Assembly: GCF_013133775.1 (NCBI RefSeq)
Contig: NZ_JABGBO010000003.1
Coordinates: 1-64,000 of the forward strand
Length of the DNA: 64,000 nt
Source: Pelistega europaea
GTDB lineage: Bacteria > Pseudomonadota > Gammaproteobacteria > Burkholderiales > Burkholderiaceae_B
Direction: 5' to 3'
This document shows positions 26,515 to 37,665 of this stretch, one piece after another; the stretch's first letter is position 1; every line of letters starts with the position of its first letter. The notes under the pieces are model-generated. The model saw nothing but the letters and a program-made list of their open reading frames with translations, was not told the origin of the DNA and searched no databases. Position numbers and translations under genes: made by a program.

Positions 26515-28776
26515 TCATTCATCCATCAAACAATCCACATAAAAACGTGTCGTACCATCAGGCAAAACTTCAGAACCTAAACCATGAATAAAGGTTTCAA
26601 AACCAGGGAATTGCTTATTGAATTCACGAGCAAACTGAAGATATTGCACGATTTTTTTATTAAAACGCTCACCTGGAATTAATAGAGGAATACCAGGGGG
26701 GTAAGGTGTTAACAATACGCCAGTCACTCTCCCCTCTAAATCATCAATACCTACACGCTCAATCTCACGGTGTGCCATGCGATTAAAAGCATCTGATGGT
26801 TTTAAGGCTGGTTCCATATCACTTAAGTACACCTCTGTAGTTAAGCGAGCAAAATCGTGTTCATGATAAGCCTTGTGTACCATTTGACATAAGTCAGCTA
26901 ATCCCATGCGTTCATATTGAGGGTATACTTTGCAAAAATCAGGCATCACACGCCATAAAGGCTGATTACGATCATAATCATCTTTGAATTGTTGTAAAGA
27001 CGTTAACAAGGTATTCCAACGACCTTTGGTAATTCCAATGGTAAACATGATGAAGAAAGAATACAACCCTGTCTTCTCTACCACAATACCATGCTCTGCT
27101 AAATACTTGCTGACCAAGGAAGCAGGAATACCACGCTCAGCAAACGTACCAGTCACATCCAATCCCGGAGTAATAATGGTCACTTTAATAGGATCTAGCA
27201 TATTAAATCCTTCTGCTAATGACCCAAATCCGTGCCACTCCTCATCAGAGCCTAAAATCCAATCTTCCTGAACACCAATATCCTCTGTAGGTAGGCGACT
27301 AGGTCCCCAAACCTTAAACCACCAGTCATCACGTCCATACTCAGAGGCTACCTTACGCATAGCACGTCGGAAATCCATCGCTTCGCGAATACTTTCCTCA
27401 ACAAGAGCAGTCCCTCCTGGGGGCTCCATCATCGCCGCTGCTACATCACAAGAGGCAATAATGGCGTACTGCGGTGATGTTGACGTATGCATTAAAAAGG
27501 CTTCATTAAACACATTTCGATCTAGCTTACGATTTTCAGATTCTTGCACAATAATTTGTGAAGCTTGCGAAATACCTGCCAACAATTTATGCGTTGAGTG
27601 CGTTGCAAACACCACAGAATCTTGATGGCGAGGTCGCCCCTCTCCAATCGCATGCATATTGGTATAAAACTCGTGGAAAGCCGCATGAGGCAACCACGCC
27701 TCATCAAAATGCAAGGTATCTACTGTACTTCCTAGTTTTTCTTTAATCATTTCCACGTTATAAATCACACCATCATAAGTACTTTGTGTCAAGGTTAAAA
27801 TACGTGGATTTTTATTGACTGCCTCACGTGCAAATGGATTTGCCTCAATTTTTTTGCGAATATTTTCAGGATCAAACTCTTCTAAAGGAATCGGTCCAAT
27901 AATACCCAAATTATTCCGTGTAGGACGCAAGAAAACAGGAATAGCACCAATCATCGTAATAGCATGTAAGATAGACTTATGACAATTACGATCCACCACT
28001 ACTACATCACCAGCTGCCACATTAGCATGCCACACAATCTTATTAGAAGTCGATGTACCATTGGTCACAAAATAACAGTGATCCGCATGAAAAATACGTG
28101 CTGCATTACGCTCTGATTCTGCTACAGGGCCTGTATGATCCAATAACTGACCTAGCTCTTCTACTGCATTACATACGTCCGCACGCAGCATATTCTCGCC
28201 AAAGAACTGGTGAAACATCTGCCCTACAGGACTCTTTAAAAATGCCACACCACCTGAATGCCCAGGACAGTGCCAAGAATAAGAGCCGTCTTGAGCATAT
28301 TTCACTAACTCACGGAAAAAAGGAGGTGCCAATGTATCTAAATAGCTTTTTGCTTCTCGGATAATATGACGAGCCACAAACTCAGGGGTATCCTCAAACA
28401 TATGGATGAACCCATGCAGCTCACGCAGAATATCGTTGGGAATATGCTGTGAAGTACGTGTCTCTCCGTACAAATAAATCGGAATATCCGCATTACGAAA
28501 ACGCAACTCTCCTACGAACTGACGCAAGTTCTTAATCGCCTGTGCCACATCTTCTGGAGAATCCACATCAAACTCATCATCATCAATCGACAAAATAAAT
28601 GCACTTGCACGACTCTGTTGTTGAGCAAAAGAACTTAAATCCCCATAACTCGTCACGGCTAATACGTCCATTCCTTCATCTTTAATCGCATCTGCCAAAG
28701 CACGAATACCTAAACCAGAAGCACTATCTGCGCGATAATCTTCATCAATAATAACGATGGGAAAACGGAATTTCAT
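26515..28776 (-). CDS. Orn/Lys/Arg decarboxylase, class I (probably arginine or lysine decarboxylase)
   Basis: The 753-residue product has the three parts of this fold-type I PLP enzyme: an N-terminal wing domain (VIIDEDYRADSASGLGIRAL), the PLP core with the Schiff-base lysine in THSTHKLLAG near residue 395, and the C-terminal domain with LTPYPPGIPLLIPGE. It decarboxylates a basic amino acid, either for polyamine synthesis or acid resistance. Its size is close to AdiA. Sequence inspection does not settle arginine against lysine. It lies upstream of the flavoprotein and next to dcd on the same strand, as I recall for other Alcaligenaceae. Confidence 0.9.
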   Translation of the reverse strand: MKFRFPIVIIDEDYRADSASGLGIRALADAIKDEGMDVLAVTSYGDLSSFAQQQSRASAFILSIDDDEFDVDSPEDVAQAIKNLRQFVGELRFRNADIPIYLYGETRTSQHIPNDILRELHGFIHMFEDTPEFVARHIIREAKSYLDTLAPPFFRELVKYAQDGSYSWHCPGHSGGVAFLKSPVGQMFHQFFGENMLRADVCNAVEELGQLLDHTGPVAESERNAARIFHADHCYFVTNGTSTSNKIVWHANVAAGDVVVVDRNCHKSILHAITMIGAIPVFLRPTRNNLGIIGPIPLEEFDPENIRKKIEANPFAREAVNKNPRILTLTQSTYDGVIYNVEMIKEKLGSTVDTLHFDEAWLPHAAFHEFYTNMHAIGEGRPRHQDSVVFATHSTHKLLAGISQASQIIVQESENRKLDRNVFNEAFLMHTSTSPQYAIIASCDVAAAMMEPPGGTALVEESIREAMDFRRAMRKVASEYGRDDWWFKVWGPSRLPTEDIGVQEDWILGSDEEWHGFGSLAEGFNMLDPIKVTIITPGLDVTGTFAERGIPASLVSKYLAEHGIVVEKTGLYSFFIMFTIGITKGRWNTLLTSLQQFKDDYDRNQPLWRVMPDFCKVYPQYERMGLADLCQMVHKAYHEHDFARLTTEVYLSDMEPALKPSDAFNRMAHREIERVGIDDLEGRVTGVLLTPYPPGIPLLIPGERFNKKIVQYLQFAREFNKQFPGFETFIHGLGSEVLPDGTTRFYVDCLMDE

Positions 28777-28993
28777 GAAAATCCTCCAAAAGAAGAAGCA
28801 ACACTTTAAGCCAGTGTTGCCTACTTTAAAGTCGGTGTCTTTGTCTAAACACCGTTTTTGATACTATTCAGATAGAAGTACAAAATCAATCTGTTCTGCA
28901 CTAGTAAAAATCACCTCTAATACTTAAAAAATGATGTACTACTCATTATTTCACCATCTCATGACAATCATTTGACGGACAAACAGTTTTTCA

Positions 28994-29557
28994 TCAAGTA
29001 CGAGGTAAAGTCACCCCCCGCTGACCTTGATACTTACCGCCACGGTCTTTGTAAGAGGTTTCACATATTTCATTACCACCTAGGAATAAAAATTGAGCAC
29101 ACCCCTCATTGGCGTAAATCTTGGCAGGTAATGGTGTTGTATTAGAAAACTCTAAAGTTACGTGCCCTTCCCACTCTGGCTCTAAAGGGGTCACATTAAC
29201 AATAATACCGCAACGAGCATAAGTACTTTTACCAAGACAAATTGTCAATACATCACGTGGAATACGGAAATACTCCACAGTGCGTGCCAAAGCGAAAGAG
29301 TTAGGTGGAATAATGCACACATCCCCTTCAAAATCAATAAATGACTTTTCATCGAATTTCTTGGGGTCTACAATCGTTGAATTAATATTTGTGAAAATCT
29401 TAAATTCTCTCGCACAACGGACATCATAACCGTAGCTACTAGTACCATAGCTAACGATTTTTTGGTCATTAACCGTGCGAATTTGCCCTGGCTCAAAAGG
29501 CTCAATCATACCTTTAGCCGCCTGCTCACGAATCCAACGATCGTTTTTTATGCTCAT
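28994..29557 (-). CDS. dcd: dCTP deaminase
   Basis: The 187-residue protein has the trimeric dUTPase/Dcd fold signatures: [47 protein letters not shown] with the catalytic glutamate at about E136, and the C-terminal [13 protein letters not shown]. It converts dCTP to dUTP in the thymidylate pathway. Length is normal. A 217-base gap separates it from the decarboxylase gene; that gap has no clear motif. Confidence 0.97.
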   Translation of the reverse strand: MSIKNDRWIREQAAKGMIEPFEPGQIRTVNDQKIVSYGTSSYGYDVRCAREFKIFTNINSTIVDPKKFDEKSFIDFEGDVCIIPPNSFALARTVEYFRIPRDVLTICLGKSTYARCGIIVNVTPLEPEWEGHVTLEFSNTTPLPAKIYANEGCAQFLFLGGNEICETSYKDRGGKYQGQRGVTLPRT

Positions 29558-29688
29558 TCTTAAGCCCTCTGTTAATTAGATAAAGTGTTTTATTTTAACG
29601 CAGTTATTTCATGCTGTGTAATACTGGCTTAGTAGGATTATCTTTTTGATTACACTCCAAACCTATTAGTACACGCAGGGAAGTCAAA

Positions 29689-32600
29689 CTAATCTTTGAA
29701 TACTCGCTTGTACAATAACTCAATACCATTTACAGTACCTGCTTTAGCATCAACAGTGAAGTGCTTCATCAATTTATAACTGCCACGAATTACGGTACCA
29801 CTACCAGACAATGCCTGTTCAACACTTACACGCCAATCATTACCAAATTTTTTCGTAGCATAAAGAAGTTGGCTGGCCTCCTCATAACCACGGTATGCAG
29901 AACTATCTGCCACGGTGCGCTTAGGAAGAATATTATCTGACTCACCCACACTACCAGCTTTCACCCCGACCTCATCTAGACCAACTTTACGATAAAATGG
30001 CTCTGAATCACTGTCTGTGAGAAGTGAACCACCTACAGAGAGCAGCAATGCCAAATCTGCACTACTACTATCAGGACCTCTTCCCATAATAAGCCAAGAA
30101 AGTTTCTCGACATCACTTACATCAGGATAAGACACCAGTGTAATTTTAGGACGTTTTGCTGTACCGATGACTCGCAGACCGGCTTCAACCTCTAGACCTC
30201 GACGAAGTGCCTCAATATTAAGACTAGGATTAGTAATATTACCGCCAAACGCAATTTCACCTCGTGCAATTTGCAACCGTTGACCATAGGCTTCAATCGC
30301 ACCACCACGAGTTCTAAACTGCCCCTCCGCAGTTAATCGTCCTTTTTCCTGCACTAATGTGATAGAACCAACCAGACCCGAGTTAAGTCCCATACCCACT
30401 AAATAGAAACGTGGACCTAAATCAACGGTTAAATTCATGTTTAAATCCTCAGATGCATTTCCTTGAGACTGTATCGTTGTTTGTCCTGGTTTAAGAACAA
30501 TTACATCACCATCTACAGTGGGCACAGTATCTTTAATATCAATACTCGCCCAACCTGCATCTGCTGTCACCTTGCCTGTTAAATTAATCTTTGGCATGTG
30601 TGCTTCCATCCGGATTTCACCACTCAGCATAGCAAAACGATCTGCTCGCTGAACAATAGGATAGTGATCTAGCACTGTCTTGACACTACCTCTGGCCTTT
30701 TCTAAATCCCAATCCCCTGTAATATCTAAACTACCATGTTGTGCTGGAGGATTCTCTGCTATCCATTGGCGTGTACGCCACTCTTTAGGCTCAACACGGA
30801 TTACCGCAGGGAAATGTAATGTCTCAATGCGAGCTTTCATATCATTAAAACTTGCTTTAAGCGTACCATTTAACAAACGAACACCATTCTCAACCTCAAC
30901 AATGCGTAAATTCTCTCCATTGATAAAACCAGATGAATGCCACTTACCTGATGGTGTTGAAGATAATTGAGCATCAAAACTCACTGCACCACCAAGACTT
31001 AACAAATCATTGGTAAACACAGATGCCCACGCAATATCTTTAATACCGCCTACAGCTTTTAATTTAGTTCCTCCTTTCAGATTGGGTTCAAGCCCATTAA
31101 AATCTGATTGAACTTCAACTTTGGCATTGCCTTTAGCTGCAGTATCTAATAAAAGCTGGGCATTTAGCACACTATGGGTTCCTTGTGTTGGAGTAAAACC
31201 TAACTTTAATGCCAAATTCTTAATATCCATAGGCAATGGTTTTGCCAAAGGAAGTGCCAAATCTCCAGAGCGACGAGTAATATTTGCTTGCCCTTTTAGT
31301 GCTCTGTCAAAGCTGATGTCCCAATCTATATCTAATACCAAATCAGAAGACGCAGTTGGTGTTTTACTACGAACCACAATATCCTGTGCCTGTTCTCTAG
31401 TCTGTCCAGTAAGGCGATACACTTCGTCTAAGAGTTTTTTATTAATAACAAAATGACGAATATTGCCTTTAGTTGTCCATGCACCACGTTTTCCTGTAGA
31501 GCCGAGTTGTTGCAACATTAGCGTCTGCTTGCCAGGGATATTCAGCTGCAATATAGAAGCACCAACATTCCACTCAGGAAAACCTTTTTCTCCACTTGGA
31601 ATCACTTTGAGTGACATGGCTTGTTTTTGCTCAATACTGTATTGTTGATAACCAGCAGAAAGTGTTTGAATAGTCCCTGACCAACCTTCAGCTGCCGTAT
31701 CCTTACTAGAAGATGTTGATGCAGAAGAACCTTCTGATGTGGATGATTGATCTGCCGTTGTTACTTCCAAGACATCGGGCACTACCACTTTCTCGTTAGT
31801 TTGCAAACTTGATGGAACCTTATTAGCTTGCTGAGTTCCCCAACCTCCTTCTGCCACAATATGTGTCGTAATCACATCAGGATTTTTAGGTTGTAACGCC
31901 CCTTTCAATGCGTAAATTAATGCCAAATCAACTTTATGCTGATTCACTCCATCTTGAAGACTTCCTTTGACAGAAGTACCTCCAGTAAGGCCGGGATAAA
32001 GCTCAGCCAAGCGAGGCAACACAATATCCAAGGTCAGTTTATCACCTACTCGTCCAAAAGCTCCTTGTGTAACAATATGATTTTGCCCTATAGATAAATT
32101 AGTATTGATTTTCTCAAGATGGTAAGCATTTAATAGACTCACCTGTTCATCGTCTATATTGGAAGACAGTAACCAATGAACATCTCCACTCAACTTTTGT
32201 TTATTCCAGGTACTACCATCGGCAAACTGTGCCTTGACTTCTGCATATTGGGGCAGATTCTTAGTACCTAATACTGCATTGGCATGAATCTCACCATTTA
32301 GTTTATTAGGAGGTAAAGCACCTAAACTCCATTTATCCAAAGCAAGATTCTTCATGACAAGATTCAATGAAATATGCGGTTTTTTTAGCGTAACAGTACT
32401 ACCTGACGGTGTCGAAATACTCTTTGACTCTTCTGCTGGTGAACCACTCTGCTGGGTTTGTTGCTTGATTTCTTGACTATTCCCTTGCTCGTTAGGGCTG
32501 GTCTGTGCCGAGTTTTTTGTATAAACAACATCGTCTTGAATAGAAGCATCAGCTTTTAGCAAAGTACCATCAGACAAGCCCAAATTTAGCAATGCTTTGT

Positions 32601-34530
32601 CTACCACAAAAGGATTGTTCAAATTTAATAAAATATCTCCATCTATCTGTGTCTGTTCACCCTCTCCTTTTGCAAGCAGGGTATATACATTATTAGCCTC
32701 AGCAACAGGAGTCAATGTCAAGGCCAATCTCTGAATATTTGCCAGAGGATTACTTTGTATTTTATCTGCATCACCACTGATGCGTAGCATATTAACTGCC
32801 ACATTCCATGTAGGCTGGTTTGTCACATGCCAGTCAATATCAAAGCTACTTTGCTGTATAGGTAAATTCTTTATATTACCTTGCGATTGGACTTGTCCAT
32901 TTTGTTGATTAGAGCCTTGATGAATAAACTCTGTCAATTCACCACTAGGTTGCGTAAGCACTAATGTCGCCTCTCCCACAGACCATTGCAAAGGCTCAGT
33001 TGCAGATACATCAATCGCAACTGCTTGCTGATTCACTAATTTATAGCCAGCATGATTGAGCTGCAATTTTTGCACCTGTCCCACCCAGTTCAACACCGTT
33101 GCCTCTGTTTTAGCACTACCCTGCACAAGCAAATCGACATCAACAGGAGCTTCACCTAGAGCTTTACCTACACCTTTGGCATAATCACCCTTAACAGCAA
33201 GTTGATGCTCTTGCAAACCACCAGAAAGTTGGGCCTCTAGCGATAACTTCTCACCTATAGTGGGATAAAGTTTTGCTAGCTGAGGAACCTTGGCGAGGAT
33301 TGTCAATACATCACCTTTTTTGCCCCAGTTGCCTTTTGCTGTTAACTGATTGTTTGCCTGATTTACTTGAATATCTGATGTAACCCTAACGTCATCTGTT
33401 AAATCAACATTAATATCTCCATTACCTTTTAATGGAATACCATTCCAACGACTAGAATCAGATAACTGAAAACGAATATCCGCTGCTTTCCATTGACTTG
33501 ATTCCGCAGTACCAACATCAATATGAATTGTTGACCCTATGCTGGACTGTGGGACTACACCTCCCAAATCTATATCTTTAAGTAAGATATCTGCCTCTAA
33601 TTGTTGTTCTTTATTGACAGCTGTGTGCGTTTTGGCATCAATCGTAGCACTGAATCCTTTGTCTACCCCAACATCTGCTTTTAAATAAACTAAAGGGATA
33701 GGGTCAAAAAGGTTTAATTTCCCTGTTCCGTTTAATGCTAAACCTTTACCCTCCCCAGTAATTTTCATAGCTAAATCCTGTAGGCTACCATCTAATGCCA
33801 AGTTCACATCAATATGACAATCTTGTTCATTTTGCTCCAATGCTTGCTTCATTGCTGAACTTATGCAAACAGGAGATGATAAGTCTTGGCTATCTACTTG
33901 AGCTTGAATATTTAGAGTAAGTGGTAAGTTTTCCTGTGATAAATCAGCTAATTTGACCTGTCCTTTCAGAGCACTTGTTGCTAATGCATGGTCAATTTCT
34001 AGATTCCTAAGCTCAAGCCCTGCTTTATTTGCTGCCCATTGTAGCTGCTGCACATTTAGTCGACGCACACTGACAGGTATTGCCTTTCCATCGGCATTAT
34101 TGAGTGTTAATTTCGCTAATGCTAATTTCTCCACAATAATATCAACTGGCAGAGCTGGTATCCCCGCCTCTTGTTGTTGCTCAGGCTGTGCTGGTGCATT
34201 TAACAAATCTATATGCACATCCCCAACGGCAAAATTACGAACAAGCACAGTTGCATTCCATAACCGCCGCCACTGCACTTCTAAATCAATAGATTGAATG
34301 TCCACTTTAGCTGCAGGTGTTGTCACAGTTATATGCTCCACATGTAGACCATCTAGCAAGGAGCCTTGTACACCCTCAGCCTTGACTCCTACCATAGGTA
34401 AGATTTTAGTCATCAATGTGCGTGTACCTGTCTGTGTACTAAAAATCCAAGCAAAGCCAACTACCACTAGTAGTAAAATACCTAGCAATAATAAACTTAA
34501 TGTACGAAACGGACGTGCAAAAATTTTCAT
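29689..34530 (-). CDS. tamB: TamB, inner-membrane-anchored translocation and assembly module protein
   Basis: The 1613-residue protein has one N-terminal membrane anchor (LLLLGILLLVVVGFAWIF), then a very long beta-rich AsmA/TamB-like body and the conserved C-terminal DUF490 domain (GGAIEAYGQRLQIARGEIAF, ISYPDVSD-like VSYPDVSDVEK, LLSVGGSLL). TamB spans the periplasm as a lipid-conducting groove and works with TamA in outer-membrane biogenesis. It is longer than E. coli TamB (about 1260 residues), with serine/threonine/glutamine-rich linkers (near residues 672-705 and 925-945). It starts directly after the tamA stop. Confidence 0.93.
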   Translation of the reverse strand: MKIFARPFRTLSLLLLGILLLVVVGFAWIFSTQTGTRTLMTKILPMVGVKAEGVQGSLLDGLHVEHITVTTPAAKVDIQSIDLEVQWRRLWNATVLVRNFAVGDVHIDLLNAPAQPEQQQEAGIPALPVDIIVEKLALAKLTLNNADGKAIPVSVRRLNVQQLQWAANKAGLELRNLEIDHALATSALKGQVKLADLSQENLPLTLNIQAQVDSQDLSSPVCISSAMKQALEQNEQDCHIDVNLALDGSLQDLAMKITGEGKGLALNGTGKLNLFDPIPLVYLKADVGVDKGFSATIDAKTHTAVNKEQQLEADILLKDIDLGGVVPQSSIGSTIHIDVGTAESSQWKAADIRFQLSDSSRWNGIPLKGNGDINVDLTDDVRVTSDIQVNQANNQLTAKGNWGKKGDVLTILAKVPQLAKLYPTIGEKLSLEAQLSGGLQEHQLAVKGDYAKGVGKALGEAPVDVDLLVQGSAKTEATVLNWVGQVQKLQLNHAGYKLVNQQAVAIDVSATEPLQWSVGEATLVLTQPSGELTEFIHQGSNQQNGQVQSQGNIKNLPIQQSSFDIDWHVTNQPTWNVAVNMLRISGDADKIQSNPLANIQRLALTLTPVAEANNVYTLLAKGEGEQTQIDGDILLNLNNPFVVDKALLNLGLSDGTLLKADASIQDDVVYTKNSAQTSPNEQGNSQEIKQQTQQSGSPAEESKSISTPSGSTVTLKKPHISLNLVMKNLALDKWSLGALPPNKLNGEIHANAVLGTKNLPQYAEVKAQFADGSTWNKQKLSGDVHWLLSSNIDDEQVSLLNAYHLEKINTNLSIGQNHIVTQGAFGRVGDKLTLDIVLPRLAELYPGLTGGTSVKGSLQDGVNQHKVDLALIYALKGALQPKNPDVITTHIVAEGGWGTQQANKVPSSLQTNEKVVVPDVLEVTTADQSSTSEGSSASTSSSKDTAAEGWSGTIQTLSAGYQQYSIEQKQAMSLKVIPSGEKGFPEWNVGASILQLNIPGKQTLMLQQLGSTGKRGAWTTKGNIRHFVINKKLLDEVYRLTGQTREQAQDIVVRSKTPTASSDLVLDIDWDISFDRALKGQANITRRSGDLALPLAKPLPMDIKNLALKLGFTPTQGTHSVLNAQLLLDTAAKGNAKVEVQSDFNGLEPNLKGGTKLKAVGGIKDIAWASVFTNDLLSLGGAVSFDAQLSSTPSGKWHSSGFINGENLRIVEVENGVRLLNGTLKASFNDMKARIETLHFPAVIRVEPKEWRTRQWIAENPPAQHGSLDITGDWDLEKARGSVKTVLDHYPIVQRADRFAMLSGEIRMEAHMPKINLTGKVTADAGWASIDIKDTVPTVDGDVIVLKPGQTTIQSQGNASEDLNMNLTVDLGPRFYLVGMGLNSGLVGSITLVQEKGRLTAEGQFRTRGGAIEAYGQRLQIARGEIAFGGNITNPSLNIEALRRGLEVEAGLRVIGTAKRPKITLVSYPDVSDVEKLSWLIMGRGPDSSSADLALLLSVGGSLLTDSDSEPFYRKVGLDEVGVKAGSVGESDNILPKRTVADSSAYRGYEEASQLLYATKKFGNDWRVSVEQALSGSGTVIRGSYKLMKHFTVDAKAGTVNGIELLYKRVFKD

Positions 34531-36366
34531 CTAAAATGCCATACCTAAGGAAAAGTGTAATCTGATTTTACGGTCTCGTTGACCATAAGCCACATCAAGA
34601 TTGAGTGGACCTGCAGGAGTTTTAATAAGAGCACCCACTCCATAGCCGACATGCATTTTCATCTCTTTGAAGGAAGGTGCTGCATCACCGACATCTACAA
34701 AAAGGCCCATACCAAAAGTATCATTGAAATAATGCATATATTCCATACTTGCTACTGCTAGAGCTCGCGTACCAATCACAGCTTTACCGACTTTCTCACC
34801 AATACCAAAGTATCTATAACCACGAATAGTGCGGGCCCCACCCGTACGATAGCCAAAGTCATCAGGAATGAGGGTGCTGTCTTTTGCCCAGACTTTACCC
34901 ACTTCTGCCCGTACCGTAAACACATCTCGTTTACCAACAGGAATCCACACTTGAGCTCTAGCTGATGCTCGAGAAAAGTATTCTTTATTTTTTAAGTCTC
35001 GACCAATACCGCCACCTATGGCAATCAAATTACCGGAGCGTGGATTATATTTATCATCAACATCTCTACGCAATAAATCATAGGTTGCAACAAGTGTAGG
35101 CAAGTGAAATTTGGTTTTTTCTTCGTCAGTGTCACGCTTTACATAGTCATAGTTTGCCATTAAACTCCAGCTACTCTCATACTCAACACGACTTTTTGCA
35201 TCAAAATTAAACACACGCTGTCTACGCCAACCTGCTCCATAACGCAGAACTTCCTCGCCTTCAATATCGGTATGCCGGGTCATGATACCAAGGCTATCAA
35301 TAGAACCATTATTATTGGGAGGAAGGTAAAAATCCAAATAAGCACGTTGGTTTTTGAAATCGGCACCAATACCTGTTTCCATTGTCACTGGCAGCCCTGC
35401 CACAATGCGTTGTAAATACTTGACCTCACCTCTCACACCAACAGAATCATCCACCCCCAAAGAGGCAGTGACTTCTCGTGCGGGGGCTTCTGTAACCTTA
35501 ACAGTCACAGGCAGCTGTGCATCTTTTTGAGCATATATTTCATCCCCAGGAGGAACTTTAAGATTGACAAAAACACCACGGAAATAATTAGTAGATTGCA
35601 ACTTAGTTTGCCATTCGTCTAGCTGTGCCTGACTATAACGCTCACCAGGTTCATACTGTACATAACGATGAATAATACTTTCAGGAACACGCTTAAGACC
35701 CAAAACTTCGATTTTCCCCAATGTGACTTCTGGTCCACTGTCAATCATTGTAATGGTGTCTACTTGTGCTTGCTCTGGATGCACCACCGCTTGGGAACGA
35801 ATCATACGAGCAAGAAAAAAGTCTTGTTCTTGTGTTTTATCAAGTAAAGCTGCCTTGGCAGAACTCCAATTTTCATTGATAAAGTCCTTGCCCTCTGGAA
35901 GTCCCCATGAGGATTTCAATTCTTTGACACGATTGGCATAGTCAGAATCAGCAATACGTCCTACAAATACATTATTGGCAGTACGCACCTTTGAAATAGC
36001 CCCTGCATCAATAGAAATTTCCCAAGTATCCCCACCAATATCCTCACCAACCTCTAGCCTTACATGAGGACTAAAATACCCTTTGGTAGCTAAAGCAGAT
36101 AGAACGGCATCATGCCCTTTACGACGGATACGATCAGCCTCACCACTATCTTGGTCATCGGCTTGACGCACTACTGCAGCGATAGCCTTTTGTACAGCAG
36201 TCAACACATCCGGAGGCAGTCCACTTGGATCAATAATTACTTCAGGGACATTATTACGCTTTACTGTTGTCGATGATGACTGTGCTGAAGACTCAGCCGC
36301 ATAGGCAGTCCCCACACCCAAAGTAATACATAATCCCACTTGCCATATAGGGTAAAAATATTTCAT
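34531..36366 (-). CDS. tamA: TamA, Omp85-family outer membrane assembly protein
   Basis: The 611-residue protein has a signal peptide (MKYFYPIWQVGLCITLGVGTAYAAE is split here as positions 1-24), POTRA domains in the N-terminal half (for example VTLGKIEVLGLKRVPESII) and a C-terminal 16-strand barrel with RTGGARTIRGYRYFGIGE, the Omp85 VRGY-type motif, and a final aromatic residue (LGMAF). It partners with TamB; the two ORFs are contiguous, with the tamA TAG immediately followed by the tamB ATG, so they are co-translated. Confidence 0.94.
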   Translation of the reverse strand: MKYFYPIWQVGLCITLGVGTAYAAESSAQSSSTTVKRNNVPEVIIDPSGLPPDVLTAVQKAIAAVVRQADDQDSGEADRIRRKGHDAVLSALATKGYFSPHVRLEVGEDIGGDTWEISIDAGAISKVRTANNVFVGRIADSDYANRVKELKSSWGLPEGKDFINENWSSAKAALLDKTQEQDFFLARMIRSQAVVHPEQAQVDTITMIDSGPEVTLGKIEVLGLKRVPESIIHRYVQYEPGERYSQAQLDEWQTKLQSTNYFRGVFVNLKVPPGDEIYAQKDAQLPVTVKVTEAPAREVTASLGVDDSVGVRGEVKYLQRIVAGLPVTMETGIGADFKNQRAYLDFYLPPNNNGSIDSLGIMTRHTDIEGEEVLRYGAGWRRQRVFNFDAKSRVEYESSWSLMANYDYVKRDTDEEKTKFHLPTLVATYDLLRRDVDDKYNPRSGNLIAIGGGIGRDLKNKEYFSRASARAQVWIPVGKRDVFTVRAEVGKVWAKDSTLIPDDFGYRTGGARTIRGYRYFGIGEKVGKAVIGTRALAVASMEYMHYFNDTFGMGLFVDVGDAAPSFKEMKMHVGYGVGALIKTPAGPLNLDVAYGQRDRKIRLHFSLGMAF

Positions 36367-36411
36367 CCTAAATTATATATACACTAAACGGTTAAATAAT
36401 AGCTTATTATT

Positions 36412-37503
36412 CTACCGTTTTACCACAATCGGAGGGAATTTGTGTGTCATATCTTTAGGCAATTTAGTAACATTTAACGCCAACTTACGAGCCATTTGTC
36501 GATAAATCAAGCCAACATCAGATTGAGGCTCTTGAGCTACAATGGGAAAACCACTATCAGACTGTTCACGCACCCGAATATGTAAAGGCAAAGCTCCAAT
36601 AGAGGGAATACCGAGTTGTTGAGCAAATTTCTTTCCTCCATCTTCACCAAAAATATGCTCTACATGACCGCAGTTGCTGCAAATATGCACACTCATATTT
36701 TCTACAATACCAAGCACAGGGATATTTACGGTTTGAAACATATTCACTCCCTTACGTACGTCCAAAAGGGCAATATCTTGTGGTGTTGTTACAATCACTA
36801 CGCCAATAATAGGAACTTTTTGCACCAAACTTAACGCAATATCTCCGGTACCGGGAGGCATATCGACAATTAAGTAATCCACATCAGGCCATGCAGTCAA
36901 ATTAAGTAATTGATTCATCGCCTGTACAACCATAGGACCACGCCAAATTGCTGCTTTATCATCCTCTATCAGAAAACCGAAAGAGTTCACATAAACTCCA
37001 TGAGCATAAGGAGGAATCATATGTTGTTGTGCATCCAGTTCTGGTTTGTCCTTGACTCCTAATAATAGCGGTTGGGACGGTCCATAAATATCTGCATCTA
37101 ACACTCCCACTTTAGCCCCGGATTGTGCCAGAGCTACCGCTAGATTCACTGCAGTTGTACTTTTACCGACCCCTCCTTTGCCTGATGCCACTGCAATAAT
37201 GTTTTTAACATGTTTCAAAGGACGCAAACCATCTTGAACTTTATGCTGTTGCACCCCATTTACAACGGACAAACGCACTTCACTAACACCAAGAGGCTGT
37301 AACAAAACCAATGCTTGTTGTTGCAATGCCTCCTCTTCTGAGGGTGATAAATAATATCCTGGAGTAAGTTGGACAAAGACAGAAGAGCCATGTACACGAA
37401 TATCCTCTTCTTTCAAAAGGTGTCCGATAACCTCCCCTACAAGAGGGTCTTTAAGTGATTGAAGCTGTGTTAGAACAATACTAGGATTTAAACTGACTGT
37501 CAT
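36412..37503 (-). CDS. apbC: Iron-sulfur cluster carrier ATPase, Mrp/ApbC family
   Basis: The 363-residue protein has an N-terminal DUF59 (MIP18-like) domain and a ParA-type ATPase with the deviant Walker A GKGGVGKSTT (108-117), DADIYGPSQP and DMPPGTGDIAL. The CxxC motif HICSNCGH, near residue 275, binds the cluster at the dimer interface. It carries 4Fe-4S clusters to target enzymes in the cytosol. It lies 45 bases upstream of tamA on the same strand and is divergent from the small membrane protein and metG. Confidence 0.95.
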   Translation of the reverse strand: MTVSLNPSIVLTQLQSLKDPLVGEVIGHLLKEEDIRVHGSSVFVQLTPGYYLSPSEEEALQQQALVLLQPLGVSEVRLSVVNGVQQHKVQDGLRPLKHVKNIIAVASGKGGVGKSTTAVNLAVALAQSGAKVGVLDADIYGPSQPLLLGVKDKPELDAQQHMIPPYAHGVYVNSFGFLIEDDKAAIWRGPMVVQAMNQLLNLTAWPDVDYLIVDMPPGTGDIALSLVQKVPIIGVVIVTTPQDIALLDVRKGVNMFQTVNIPVLGIVENMSVHICSNCGHVEHIFGEDGGKKFAQQLGIPSIGALPLHIRVREQSDSGFPIVAQEPQSDVGLIYRQMARKLALNVTKLPKDMTHKFPPIVVKR

Positions 37504-37665
37504 AAGGACTCTATATCGGTGTTAAAATCAAATGAAAACTTTATCATAACGGGTTTACTTTATCCTGTCTTTAAACACCCCAATGTCATTAAGTTTTTAT
37601 TAAGAAGATATTAAATCTGTTGTCTTTATAGCGTTTTCTTTTAATCTCATTTTTTTGGAGCCATC